5,571 nt of DNA, taken from Aeriscardovia sp040773385. GTDB taxonomy: Bacteria; Actinomycetota; Actinomycetes; Actinomycetales; Bifidobacteriaceae. The stretch covers positions 1 to 5,571 of the forward strand of contig JAXGWH010000057.1 of the NCBI GenBank assembly GCA_040773385.1. Reading direction: 5' to 3'. Of this stretch, positions 1 to 5,015 are shown in pieces. The notes beneath the pieces are model-generated. The model did not search any database. It was given only the letters and a program-made list of their open reading frames with translations, and was not told where the DNA came from. How positions within the stretch are numbered: position 1 is the stretch's first letter; every line of letters starts with the position of its first letter. The position numbers and the translations under genes are program-made.

Positions 1-1
1 A

Positions 2-346
2 TGGGAGGAGTGGGGCGACCCGCTGCACGACCCCGAGGTCTACCGGTATATGCGCTCCTATTCGCCGTATGAGAACGTGGAGGACGCCGACACGCGGGAG
101 AAACGTTTCGGCACACGCGCCTTCCCGCACATCTTCGCCACCACGTCCCTGACCGACACGCGCGTGCTGGCGGTCGAGCCGCTCAAATGGATCGCCCGCC
201 TGCAGGAGCCCACGGTCGGTGCCGACGCGTTCGTCCGCGTGGAGGACGAGGGAGGCCATGCCGGTGCGTCGGGACGCTACCGTGCCTGGCACCGGCTGTG
301 TGAGGAGAACGCGTGGTGCCTTTCACAGATGGGGATCACCCGGTAA
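2..346 (+). CDS. ptrB: Oligopeptidase B / prolyl oligopeptidase-family serine peptidase (S9), C-terminal end only
   Basis: The reading frame is open from the left edge, so the N-terminal propeller and the catalytic serine lie outside the window. The visible 114 residues match the end of an S9A alpha/beta-hydrolase domain. They start WEEWGDP, pass through SYSPYENV and FPHIFATTSLTDTRV, and end with GGHAGASGRY. In oligopeptidase B the Asp of T-D-T-R-V (visible residue 52) and the His of GGHAG (visible residue 86) complete the Ser-Asp-His triad, and both are present. Such enzymes are cytosolic peptidases that cut short peptides after basic residues; this specificity is family knowledge and is not readable here. 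The segment at visible residues 26-40, before FPHIF, is longer and more charged than in the E. coli enzyme as I recall it. The gene ends in TAA at 344-346, 76 bp from the converging regulator gene. An ATG at 50-52 is internal, not the start. Confidence 0.88.
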   Translation, partial: WEEWGDPLHDPEVYRYMRSYSPYENVEDADTREKRFGTRAFPHIFATTSLTDTRVLAVEPLKWIARLQEPTVGADAFVRVEDEGGHAGASGRYRAWHRLCEENAWCLSQMGITR

Positions 347-386
347 AAGCTTCGCTCGCTGACTCCTTTGCCTACTGGCAGGAGCC

Positions 387-415
387 CGGACCGTACGGCG
401 ATACGGGCAGGTCCG
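387..415. terminator. Weak hairpin between convergent genes, possible terminator
   Basis: CGGACC (387-392) is complementary to GGTCCG (410-415), and a smaller stem CCGTA/TACGG (391-395, 402-406) with a 6-nt loop competes for the same bases. It sits between two converging stop codons, where a bidirectional terminator would be expected. There is no T-run on either side, so termination is only a guess from position and structure. Confidence 0.2.
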
Positions 416-422
416 CCTGGTC

Positions 423-1451
423 TCAGTGCTTGGGTGCCGGGCCCACCGATCCGCGCCGGATGAGGTCCATACCGATCAGCCGGTGCACCGGTGCGGGCAG
501 CGACCCCGTGCGTTGCTGGGTCTGGGCGGCGTGCAGCGTGATATCCACCGCCTGCCGGCCGATTCGGGTGAAATGCTGGTCGAGCGAGTCAAGGCGCAGG
601 TGAGGCACCGTCACCGACAATGCGTTATCCACACCGATGAGCCCCACATCGCCCGGCACACGCAGACCCTCTTCGATCAACGCCTGATACAGGCCGTTGG
701 CCATGTTGTCGTTGGCGGCGAAAATCGCGGTGATCCTGCCGGAGCGCACATCGCCACCGATCTGTTTGCCCAGGCGGTACCCGTAATCCGCGGTCCAATC
801 GCCCCGAGGCAGCAGCAGCGGTTCCAGCCCGAGCTGCCTCATGCGCGCGCAATACGCTTTCCGGCGGATCTGCGAGGCCACCGACCAGTCAGGGCCGGGC
901 AGGAAGGCGATGCGCGTGTGCCCGTGTGAGGCAAAATCGTCCACCGCCGTGCGTGCGGCCTGCGCCTGATCGGCGTCGATGGTGGAACAAGATCGCACCG
1001 GCAGGGCGGTGATGAGGGTGATGGGCGCGTTGAGGAGCGGAGTGAACGTGCCGAGATCGGTCAGCTCGCGCTCCATGACCACGATGATCCCGTCGATGGG
1101 CAGATGGGCGAGGGCAATCTCCACTTGCGCGAGTGTGCGCACATCCTTTCCCAAGATACGCACGGTGACCGCATAGCCCTGCGCATCGGCGGCCTCGGTG
1201 ATGCCTTCGAGCAAACCGATGTTGCCCGTGGCGGTGATATCGAACATGGCCACGCCGATGGCTTGGAATGAGCCGCGTCGCAGTGCCCGGGCGGCGGAAT
1301 TGGGCCGGTAGCCCACCGCGCGCATGGCGTCAAGCACCTTTGCGCGTGTGGCCGCGCTCACCTGCCCGTGGCCGGTGGCCACGCGCGAGACGGTCTGCTG
1401 GGAGACGCCGGCTGTGCGAGCCACGTCGGCCAGCGACGCGTTGAGCCTCAT
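423..1451 (-). CDS. LacI/GalR-family transcriptional regulator, probable repressor of the GH42 gene
   Basis: The product is a complete 342-aa protein, the usual LacI-family length. Residues 6-25 form the helix-turn-helix (LADVARTAGVSQQTVSRVATG). Residues 49-60 are the hinge helix (RPNSAARALRRG), including Leu57 at the place where family members intercalate a leucine into a central CG step. Residues 63-330 form the periplasmic-binding-protein-like sugar sensor, with GHTRIAFLPGP near 177, FAANDNMANG near 244 and PGDVGLIGVDN near 266. The start is the ATG at 1449-1451, with a purine-rich AAAGAAG (1458-1464 on the complement) 6 nt away; no better start exists upstream. It is divergent from the GH42 gene, and the shared intergenic region has CG-centred palindromes of LacI type. 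The simplest reading is a local repressor of GH42 and of itself, released by a galactoside or its product. The effector cannot be read from the sequence. The last ten residues (GSVGPAPKH region) look like a disordered tail. Confidence 0.93.
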   Translation of the reverse strand: MRLNASLADVARTAGVSQQTVSRVATGHGQVSAATRAKVLDAMRAVGYRPNSAARALRRGSFQAIGVAMFDITATGNIGLLEGITEAADAQGYAVTVRILGKDVRTLAQVEIALAHLPIDGIIVVMERELTDLGTFTPLLNAPITLITALPVRSCSTIDADQAQAARTAVDDFASHGHTRIAFLPGPDWSVASQIRRKAYCARMRQLGLEPLLLPRGDWTADYGYRLGKQIGGDVRSGRITAIFAANDNMANGLYQALIEEGLRVPGDVGLIGVDNALSVTVPHLRLDSLDQHFTRIGRQAVDITLHAAQTQQRTGSLPAPVHRLIGMDLIRRGSVGPAPKH

Positions 1452-1543
1452 GTTTCACTTCTTTCGTCCGCCATGTCCCCGTTCTGGTGTGTGTGGCCAC
1501 CGGGGGCATCCGCTCCTAGCGAGGTCTGGAAGAACACGAGGGG

Positions 1544-1561
1544 GTCGGCTTGATGGCCGAC
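1544..1561. repeat. Inverted repeat in the lacI-type gene's leader
   Basis: GTCGGC (1544-1549) and GCCGAC (1556-1561) form a perfect 6-bp stem with a 6-nt loop. It lies about 95-110 bp upstream of the regulator start. It could be an RNA hairpin in that gene's leader or a protein site; nothing here decides between them. Confidence 0.35.
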
Positions 1562-1590
1562 ACGCTGGCATCCCGACACGCCGAGCGTGT
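1557..1590. repeat. Direct repeat CCGACACGC x2 with adjoining hairpin
   Basis: CCGACACGC occurs at 1557-1565 and again at 1573-1581, 16 bp apart. The second copy's ACACGC (1576-1581) pairs with GCGTGT (1585-1590) across a 3-nt gap. The pattern sits between the operators and the regulator start, overlapping the preceding inverted repeat by a few bases. Function is unknown; it may be an additional regulator site or leader structure. Confidence 0.35.
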
Positions 1591-1625
1591 GTCCGCGTTT
1601 TCCTCCTTGCGTCGCAGGGGAATAG

Positions 1626-1639
1626 TTGTAACGTTAACA
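1626..1639. promoter_or_regulatory. Probable LacI-type operator, imperfect copy (O1)
   Basis: This site shares the 11-mer TAACGTTAACA (1629-1639) with the perfect operator at 1648-1658. Its symmetric core is TAACGTTA with the CG centre at 1632/1633. Its outer left half differs from the perfect copy at three positions (1626-1628), so it should be the weaker site. The centres of the two sites are 19 bp apart, close enough for two dimers to sit side by side. It lies in the divergent region between the repressor and GH42 genes. Confidence 0.65.
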
Positions 1640-1662
1640 CTGACAGTTAACGTTAACAGTAT
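1634..1662 (+). promoter_or_regulatory. Candidate GH42 promoter inside the operators
   Basis: TTAACA (1634-1639) matches 5 of 6 bases of the -35 consensus. A 17-bp spacer leads to CAGTAT (1657-1662), which matches only 3 of 6 of the -10 consensus. Both boxes lie within the two operators. If real, transcription would start near 1669 and give a leader of about 135 nt before the GH42 start. The poor -10 makes this tentative; a promoter for the divergent repressor must also lie near here but I could not pick out its boxes. Confidence 0.35.
1643..1660. promoter_or_regulatory. Probable LacI-type operator, perfect palindrome (O2)
   Basis: GTTAACGTTAAC (1646-1657) is a perfect 12-bp palindrome centred on CG. 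After one mismatched pair (1645/1658) the symmetry continues with AC at 1643-1644 and GT at 1659-1660. LacI-family dimers typically bind even palindromes with a central CG, and the adjacent regulator has the conserved hinge leucine. It also overlaps the only AT-rich, promoter-like stretch upstream of GH42, which fits repression by blocking polymerase. Binding by this regulator is inferred from position and form. Confidence 0.75.
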
Positions 1663-1727
1663 TCGTTGGCGGGCCCCATGACGCCTCTCCGACAACCCCG
1701 GGGACGGCGACAACCGGGACCGATGTC

Positions 1728-1751
1728 TGCCGTGTCACCGCTGACACGGCA
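1728..1751. repeat. Perfect 10-bp-stem inverted repeat in the GH42 leader
   Basis: TGCCGTGTCA (1728-1737) and TGACACGGCA (1742-1751) are exact reverse complements around a 4-nt loop CCGC. It is 41-64 bp upstream of the GH42 ribosome binding site and downstream of the operators. As RNA it would be a stable hairpin; as DNA it is a 24-bp palindrome that could bind a second regulator. No T-run follows, so it is not a standard terminator. Confidence 0.7.
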
Positions 1752-1789
1752 TCCTCACGCACGCACCCACGAAACACGTCGCGGATGCC
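1748..1789 (+). promoter_or_regulatory. Alternative leader pairing ending 2 nt before the RBS
   Basis: GGCATCC (1748-1754) is complementary to GGATGCC (1783-1789), which ends two bases before the AAGGAG ribosome binding site. The left arm shares bases 1748-1751 with the 3' arm of the hairpin at 1728-1751, so both structures cannot form fully at once. This is the geometry of a switching leader, but a 7-bp stem closing a 28-nt loop is modest and no ligand or leader peptide is evident. Confidence 0.3.
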
Positions 1790-1791
1790 AC

Positions 1792-1797
1792 AAGGAG
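1792..1797 (+). promoter_or_regulatory. Ribosome binding site of the GH42 gene
   Basis: AAGGAG lies 6 nt before the ATG at 1804-1806. It decides the start, because the same frame stays open upstream to a TTG at 1666 and ATGs at 1678 and 1723, none of which has comparable upstream pairing. Confidence 0.88.
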
Positions 1798-1803
1798 AAC
1801 AGC

Positions 1804-3909
1804 ATGACGGATCACACACAACAAGCACGGCGCCAGTGGCGCTGGCCCCAGCCTCTGGCCGGCCAGCCGCGCCGCATCTGGTACGGCGGGGACTACAACC
1901 CCGAGCAGTGGCCACGCGAGGTCTGGCAGGAGGACGTCCGGCTCATGAAGAAAGCCGGGGTCAACATCGTCTCCCTCGCCATCTTCTCGTGGTCGAGGAT
2001 CGAGCCAGCCGAAGGACAGTGGGACTTCAGCTTCTTTGATGAGGTCATCGACCTGCTGGGCAAAAACGGCATTGCCGTCGACCTGGCCACCTCCACCGCC
2101 TCACCGCCCATGTGGCTGGCACAGGCGCATCCCGAGATCCTGCCTGTCGACCAGGATGGCCGTGTCTTCTGGCCTGGTGCCCGGCAGCATTGGCGCCCCA
2201 CCTCACCGGTCTACCGCCGCTATGCCCTTGAAATGTGCCGACACATGGCCGAGCACTTCAAGAACAACCCATACGTTGTGGCCTGGCATCTGGGCAACGA
2301 GTACGGTTGCCACAACCTGTACGACTTCTCCGACGATGCAAATCACGCCTTCCAGCAGTGGTGCAAGCAGCGTTATGGCACCATCGACGCAGTCAACAAG
2401 GCATGGGGCACCGATTTCTGGAGCCAGCGCATGACCTCGTTCGACCAGATTCTCGTGCCGCGCCATGTCAACGGGTTCCCCAACCCCGGCAAGCTGCTCG
2501 ATTTCCGGCGCTTTAGCTCCGACGCGCTGCTCGACTTCTGCACGGCCGAGCGCGACGCCATCGAGCAGATCACGCCCGACAAGCCGTTCACCACCAACTT
2601 CATGGTCAGCGGCGCCGCCACCACCGGCATCGACTATGACAGCTGGGGCGGCGACATGGACTTCGTCTCCAACGACCACTACTTCACCCCCGGCGACGAA
2701 CACCTCTCCGAGCTCGCCTACTCCGCGAGCCTGGTGGATGGCATCGCCCGGCACAAGCCGTGGCTGCTCATGGAGCACTCCACTTCCGCCGTCAACTGGC
2801 GTGCCATCAACTATCGTCAGGAACCCGGCACCATGCTGCGCGACTCGCTCACGCACCTGGCCTTCGGCGCCGACGGCATCCTCTACTTCCAGTGGCGTCA
2901 GTCGCAGGCGGGTGCCGAGAAGTTCCATTCCGCCATGGTGCCCCACGCCGGCGAGGACTCGCAGATCTTCCGCGACGTGTGCGCCCAGGGCAAGGTCCTC
3001 TCCGACCTTGCGGACGCCGGTGTGCTCGGCAGCACGGTGGAAACCTCGCAGGTTGCCATCCTCTTTGACAACCCTTCCGGCTGGGCACTGCAGCACCCGA
3101 ACATGCCCACCCAGAAACTGGGCCGGTTTGTTGAACCGTTCTCCTGGTGGAAGGCCTTCGCCGACCTGGGCATCACCGCCGACGTCGTCCCCACCAACGG
3201 CCTGTGGCAGCAGCGCAAAGTCGTCGTTGTGCCCAACGTCTATCTCATGGACGCCAGCCTTGCCGATAAGCTGCGCGACTTCGCCCGCAACGGCGGAACC
3301 GTCATCGTCACCTATATGTCGGGCATCGCGGACCGCAACGACCGTATCTGGCTGGGCGGCTACCCCGGCGCTTTGCGCGATCTGACCGGCGTGCGCATCG
3401 AGGAGTTCAACCCTCTGGGTGATGACTTCCTCGGCACACCCGATCACCTTGACCTCGACAACGGCACCACCGCGCACGACTTCGCCGACGTGATCTCTGG
3501 CGTGGCCGACGACGCGCGCGTCATCAGCCGCTACAGTGCTGACAAGGCCGGCGGCATGGACGGCGTGCCCGCCATCGTGCTCCACCCGTTCGGCCAAGGC
3601 CGCAGCCTCTACGTGGGCTGCCGCCTGTCCGCCGCCGACATCGCCACCAGCATCACCCCGCTGCTCGACGAGCTCGGCCTGACAGGCTTGGCCCACTCCA
3701 CGGCGCAGGTCCTGCGCGTGGTGCGGTCAAGCGCCGACGGCACGCGCTTCGTGTTCCTCTTCAACCGCACGCATCGCAACGTCACCGCCCAGGTCGAGGG
3801 CCGTGTGCTCGTCGCCTCTCAGGCGGACGCCGGCGACGCCGAGTCCGATGAGACACGCGAAGCCACGCTCTTCCCGGCCGGCGTCATTGTCAGCCGCATC
3901 TCGGCGTGA
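1804..3909 (+). CDS. Beta-galactosidase, glycoside hydrolase family 42
   Basis: The 701-aa product is a complete GH42 enzyme that hydrolyses terminal beta-galactosyl residues by a retaining mechanism. Residues 20-390 are the catalytic TIM barrel, opening with RIWYGGDYNPEQWP (24-37), a GH42 hallmark. Glu166 in WHLGNEYGCHN is the expected acid/base and Glu324 in LLMEHSTSAVNW the expected nucleophile. YFQWRQSQAGAEKFHSAMVPHAG (361-383) is strongly conserved in the family. Residues about 410-620 are the trimerisation domain (MSGIADRNDRIWLGGYPG at 505-522), and 630-701 the small C-terminal beta domain. There is no signal peptide or membrane segment, so it acts in the cytoplasm on imported sugars. 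The four-cysteine zinc cluster of some thermophilic GH42 enzymes is absent. From memory it resembles the bifidobacterial Bga42A type acting on lacto-N-tetraose and short galacto-oligosaccharides, but substrate preference is not readable. No transporter gene is beside it. Likely repressed by the divergent LacI-family protein. Confidence 0.95.
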   Translation: MTDHTQQARRQWRWPQPLAGQPRRIWYGGDYNPEQWPREVWQEDVRLMKKAGVNIVSLAIFSWSRIEPAEGQWDFSFFDEVIDLLGKNGIAVDLATSTASPPMWLAQAHPEILPVDQDGRVFWPGARQHWRPTSPVYRRYALEMCRHMAEHFKNNPYVVAWHLGNEYGCHNLYDFSDDANHAFQQWCKQRYGTIDAVNKAWGTDFWSQRMTSFDQILVPRHVNGFPNPGKLLDFRRFSSDALLDFCTAERDAIEQITPDKPFTTNFMVSGAATTGIDYDSWGGDMDFVSNDHYFTPGDEHLSELAYSASLVDGIARHKPWLLMEHSTSAVNWRAINYRQEPGTMLRDSLTHLAFGADGILYFQWRQSQAGAEKFHSAMVPHAGEDSQIFRDVCAQGKVLSDLADAGVLGSTVETSQVAILFDNPSGWALQHPNMPTQKLGRFVEPFSWWKAFADLGITADVVPTNGLWQQRKVVVVPNVYLMDASLADKLRDFARNGGTVIVTYMSGIADRNDRIWLGGYPGALRDLTGVRIEEFNPLGDDFLGTPDHLDLDNGTTAHDFADVISGVADDARVISRYSADKAGGMDGVPAIVLHPFGQGRSLYVGCRLSAADIATSITPLLDELGLTGLAHSTAQVLRVVRSSADGTRFVFLFNRTHRNVTAQVEGRVLVASQADAGDAESDETREATLFPAGVIVSRISA

Positions 3910-3927
3910 TACCTCGCCCCAACCATC

Positions 3928-3979
3928 CACGGACGGAGCACGTGACCTGCATTGCCAGGTCACGCCCTGCCCGTCCGTG
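3928..3979. repeat. Long nested inverted repeat just after the GH42 gene
   Basis: CACGGACGG (3928-3936) pairs with CCGTCCGTG (3971-3979). Inside it GCA/TGC (3938-3940, 3968-3970) pair, and inside that CGTGACCTG (3941-3949) pairs with CAGGTCACG (3956-3964) around a 6-nt loop. That gives 21 base pairs interrupted by two small bulges. It begins 19 bp after the GH42 stop. There is no T-run behind it, so it may stabilise the mRNA 3' end or be a first, weak terminator. A further CGTGACC at 3987-3993 could compete for the inner right arm. Confidence 0.75.
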
Positions 3980-4028
3980 ATTACTACGTGACCGCCAGTT
4001 CCCCCAAACGACGGTCATCCTTCCTCAC

Positions 4029-4061
4029 AGCGGCACGGCCTTCGGGCTGTGCCGCTTTTCC
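4029..4061 (+). terminator. Rho-independent terminator of the GH42 transcript
   Basis: Bases 4029-4040 pair with 4045-4056 in a 12-bp stem (one G-U pair) capped by a TTCG tetraloop closed by C-G, an exceptionally stable loop. The stem is followed by TTTTCCTTTCGT. The T-rich side is on the + strand only, so it ends the GH42 message about 120 bp after the stop codon and isolates it from the lipoprotein gene. Confidence 0.9.
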
Positions 4062-4158
4062 TTTCGTGCAACCACCGGGAGCACGTGGGGTCATGGAGGG
4101 TATCTCACGCCGCGGCGACCGCTGGCTCCCGCGCACGAGTGCGGGCCGAGGAATGTTC

Positions 4159-4191
4159 GGTACGGGCTGTACCTGCTTCCGTACCTGCTTC
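4159..4191. repeat. 12-bp tandem duplication with alternative hairpins
   Basis: GTACCTGCTTC occurs at 4169-4179 and 4181-4191, a period of 12 bp. Upstream GGTAC (4159-4163) can pair with GTACC in the first copy (4169-4173), or as GGTACGG (4159-4165) with CCGTACC across the second copy (4179-4185). The rest of 4062-4240 shows only a small GC-rich hairpin (CGCA/TGCG around 4132-4143) and no supported gene. Confidence 0.55.
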
Positions 4192-4244
4192 ACGGCCATC
4201 ATCCGACCGGTCATCCCGCCACACCAGAAAATCCGTGACAAAAA

Positions 4245-4272
4245 GGTGAGCGATCACCCCCAGCCATGCTGG
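4245..4272. promoter_or_regulatory. Two short dyads upstream of the lipoprotein promoter
   Basis: GGTGA (4245-4249) and TCACC (4254-4258) are separated by GCGA, and CCAGC (4260-4264) and GCTGG (4268-4272) by CAT. They are almost adjacent. The second occupies the place where a -35 box would be for the -10 at 4289-4294, which itself has no good -35 match. This suggests a regulated promoter, but no regulator can be named. Confidence 0.35.
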
Positions 4273-4288
4273 TCAGTCCCCACGCCCG

Positions 4289-4294
4289 TACAAT
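4289..4294 (+). promoter_or_regulatory. -10 box of the lipoprotein gene, implying a leaderless mRNA
   Basis: TACAAT matches 5 of 6 bases of the -10 consensus. Transcription would be expected to begin about 6-8 nt after it, at or next to the ATG at 4301-4303. No properly spaced ribosome binding site precedes either this ATG or the in-frame ATG at 4310, which fits leaderless translation, common in actinobacteria. Confidence 0.6.
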
Positions 4295-4300
4295 GAGGCT

Positions 4301-5008
4301 ATGAGAAGGATGAGCATTCCGGCCGGTACGGGCCGGGCACCGCTGTATCGCATCGTTTCCGCGCTCGCCGCGCTGCTGGTCGCGTGTCTGCTGCTTGTGG
4401 GCGCGGCCGGCTGCGGATCGTCGCAGACCGCCCAGAACCAGAAGCAGACGACGAGCTCTGCCAAGAAACCGGTGACGAGCGCGCCGTCGCTGAAGAAGAA
4501 GCAGGGGACGAAGAAAGCCGCCCCGCAGAAATCCACCACCGATAATGCGGCAGGCACGAGCGCGCAGACCAGCTCACAGCGTGGGGCGATGTGCTCCACG
4601 GACGAGTTGTCGGCAACGCTGAGCTTCGGTGCGGGTGCGGGCGCGGGCAGCTCCTATCCGTATCTCGTGTTGACCAACACGGGCAAGCGCACCTGCCTTG
4701 AACGCGGCTATCCGGGTGTCTCACTGCAAGCCGGCGGCAAACAGATCGGTGCCGCCGCCAACAGGGATACGAGCGTGGCGCCGGTGAGCGTGCAGCTCAA
4801 ACCGGGCGAGTCGGCGCACAGCGAGCTGCAGATCGTCAATGCGGACAACATTGACGCTTCGTCCTGCTCGCCCAAGCAGGCTGATTCCGTGCTCGTCTTC
4901 CCCCCGGACCAGACGCAGTCCATCCGCATCTCGACCACGGACTACACGGGCTGCCAGAACCTGTCGACCTCCATCATCCGTGTGCGCCCGCTCGAACCGG
5001 GCAAGTGA
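4301..5008 (+). CDS. Secreted lipoprotein with DUF4232-like domain, function unknown
   Basis: The product is 235 aa. Residues 12-37 form a lipoprotein signal peptide: basic start (MRRM, R12, R17), hydrophobic core ALAALLVACLLLV, then AAGC with the lipidated cysteine at position 38. Residues 39-95 are a polar linker rich in Ser, Thr, Gln, Ala and Lys (KKKQGTKK), suited to crossing the cell wall. Residues 97-232 resemble DUF4232, an actinobacterial extracellular domain: CSTDEL, then YLVLTNTGKRTCLERGYPGVSL, a LKPGESAHSEL segment and a final beta region. Cys98, Cys132, Cys189 and Cys218 could form two disulfides. A GAGAGAG run at 110-116 is coded by a hexamer repeated three times (4628-4645). The start at 4301 is preferred because the -10 box implies a leaderless message; Met4 at 4310 is the alternative and leaves the signal intact. 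No enzymatic motif is seen, and the role of the domain is not established to my knowledge. Confidence 0.85.
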   Translation: MRRMSIPAGTGRAPLYRIVSALAALLVACLLLVGAAGCGSSQTAQNQKQTTSSAKKPVTSAPSLKKKQGTKKAAPQKSTTDNAAGTSAQTSSQRGAMCSTDELSATLSFGAGAGAGSSYPYLVLTNTGKRTCLERGYPGVSLQAGGKQIGAAANRDTSVAPVSVQLKPGESAHSELQIVNADNIDASSCSPKQADSVLVFPPDQTQSIRISTTDYTGCQNLSTSIIRVRPLEPGK

Positions 5009-5015
5009 GACTCAC
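5005..5015. repeat. Palindrome carrying both convergent stop codons
   Basis: GTGAG (5005-5009) and CTCAC (5011-5015) flank a single A. The lipoprotein stop TGA is 5006-5008 and the GH30 stop reads as TCA at 5012-5014, so the two stops are mirror images 3 bp apart. There is no room for an intergenic terminator, so each transcript must run into the other gene or end inside it. Confidence 0.6.

Noticed and set aside
313..603. Possible 96-aa gene overlapping the peptidase end and the regulator 3' end
   Set aside because: It overlaps two well-supported genes, is Trp/Cys/Arg-rich, and lacks a ribosome binding site.
1602..1608. Strong AAGGAGG on the complement strand upstream of the regulator
   Set aside because: It looks like an ideal ribosome binding site, but no ATG, GTG or TTG lies at a suitable distance after it on that strand, and the small frames there (within 1455-1713) have no family resemblance. 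Treated as chance.
1696..1720. CCCCGGGG palindrome and GACAACC direct repeat (1691-1697, 1709-1715)
   Set aside because: Short, GC-rich and low in information; likely composition, and not clearly tied to the nearby operators or hairpin.
2465..3385. Open frame of 306 codons in another + frame inside GH42
   Set aside because: The translation is almost only Ser, Pro, Thr, Ala and Arg, the usual out-of-frame product of high-GC codon bias.
2203..3696. Long open frame of 497 codons antisense to the GH42 gene
   Set aside because: It is fully contained in a certain GH42 gene, its translation is repetitive Val/Gly/Ala/Asp-rich sequence typical of the complement of GC-rich coding DNA, and it has no recognisable domain.
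3952..4296. Possible 114-aa gene between GH42 and the lipoprotein
   Set aside because: It runs straight through the nested inverted repeat and the UUCG terminator, has no ribosome binding site, and its translation resembles no family I know.
4628..4645. Hexamer repeat GGTGCG, GGTGCG, GGCGCG as a phase-variation tract
   Set aside because: The unit is a multiple of three, so slippage would only change a Gly-Ala stretch and not switch the gene off; three imperfect units are too few to argue for it.
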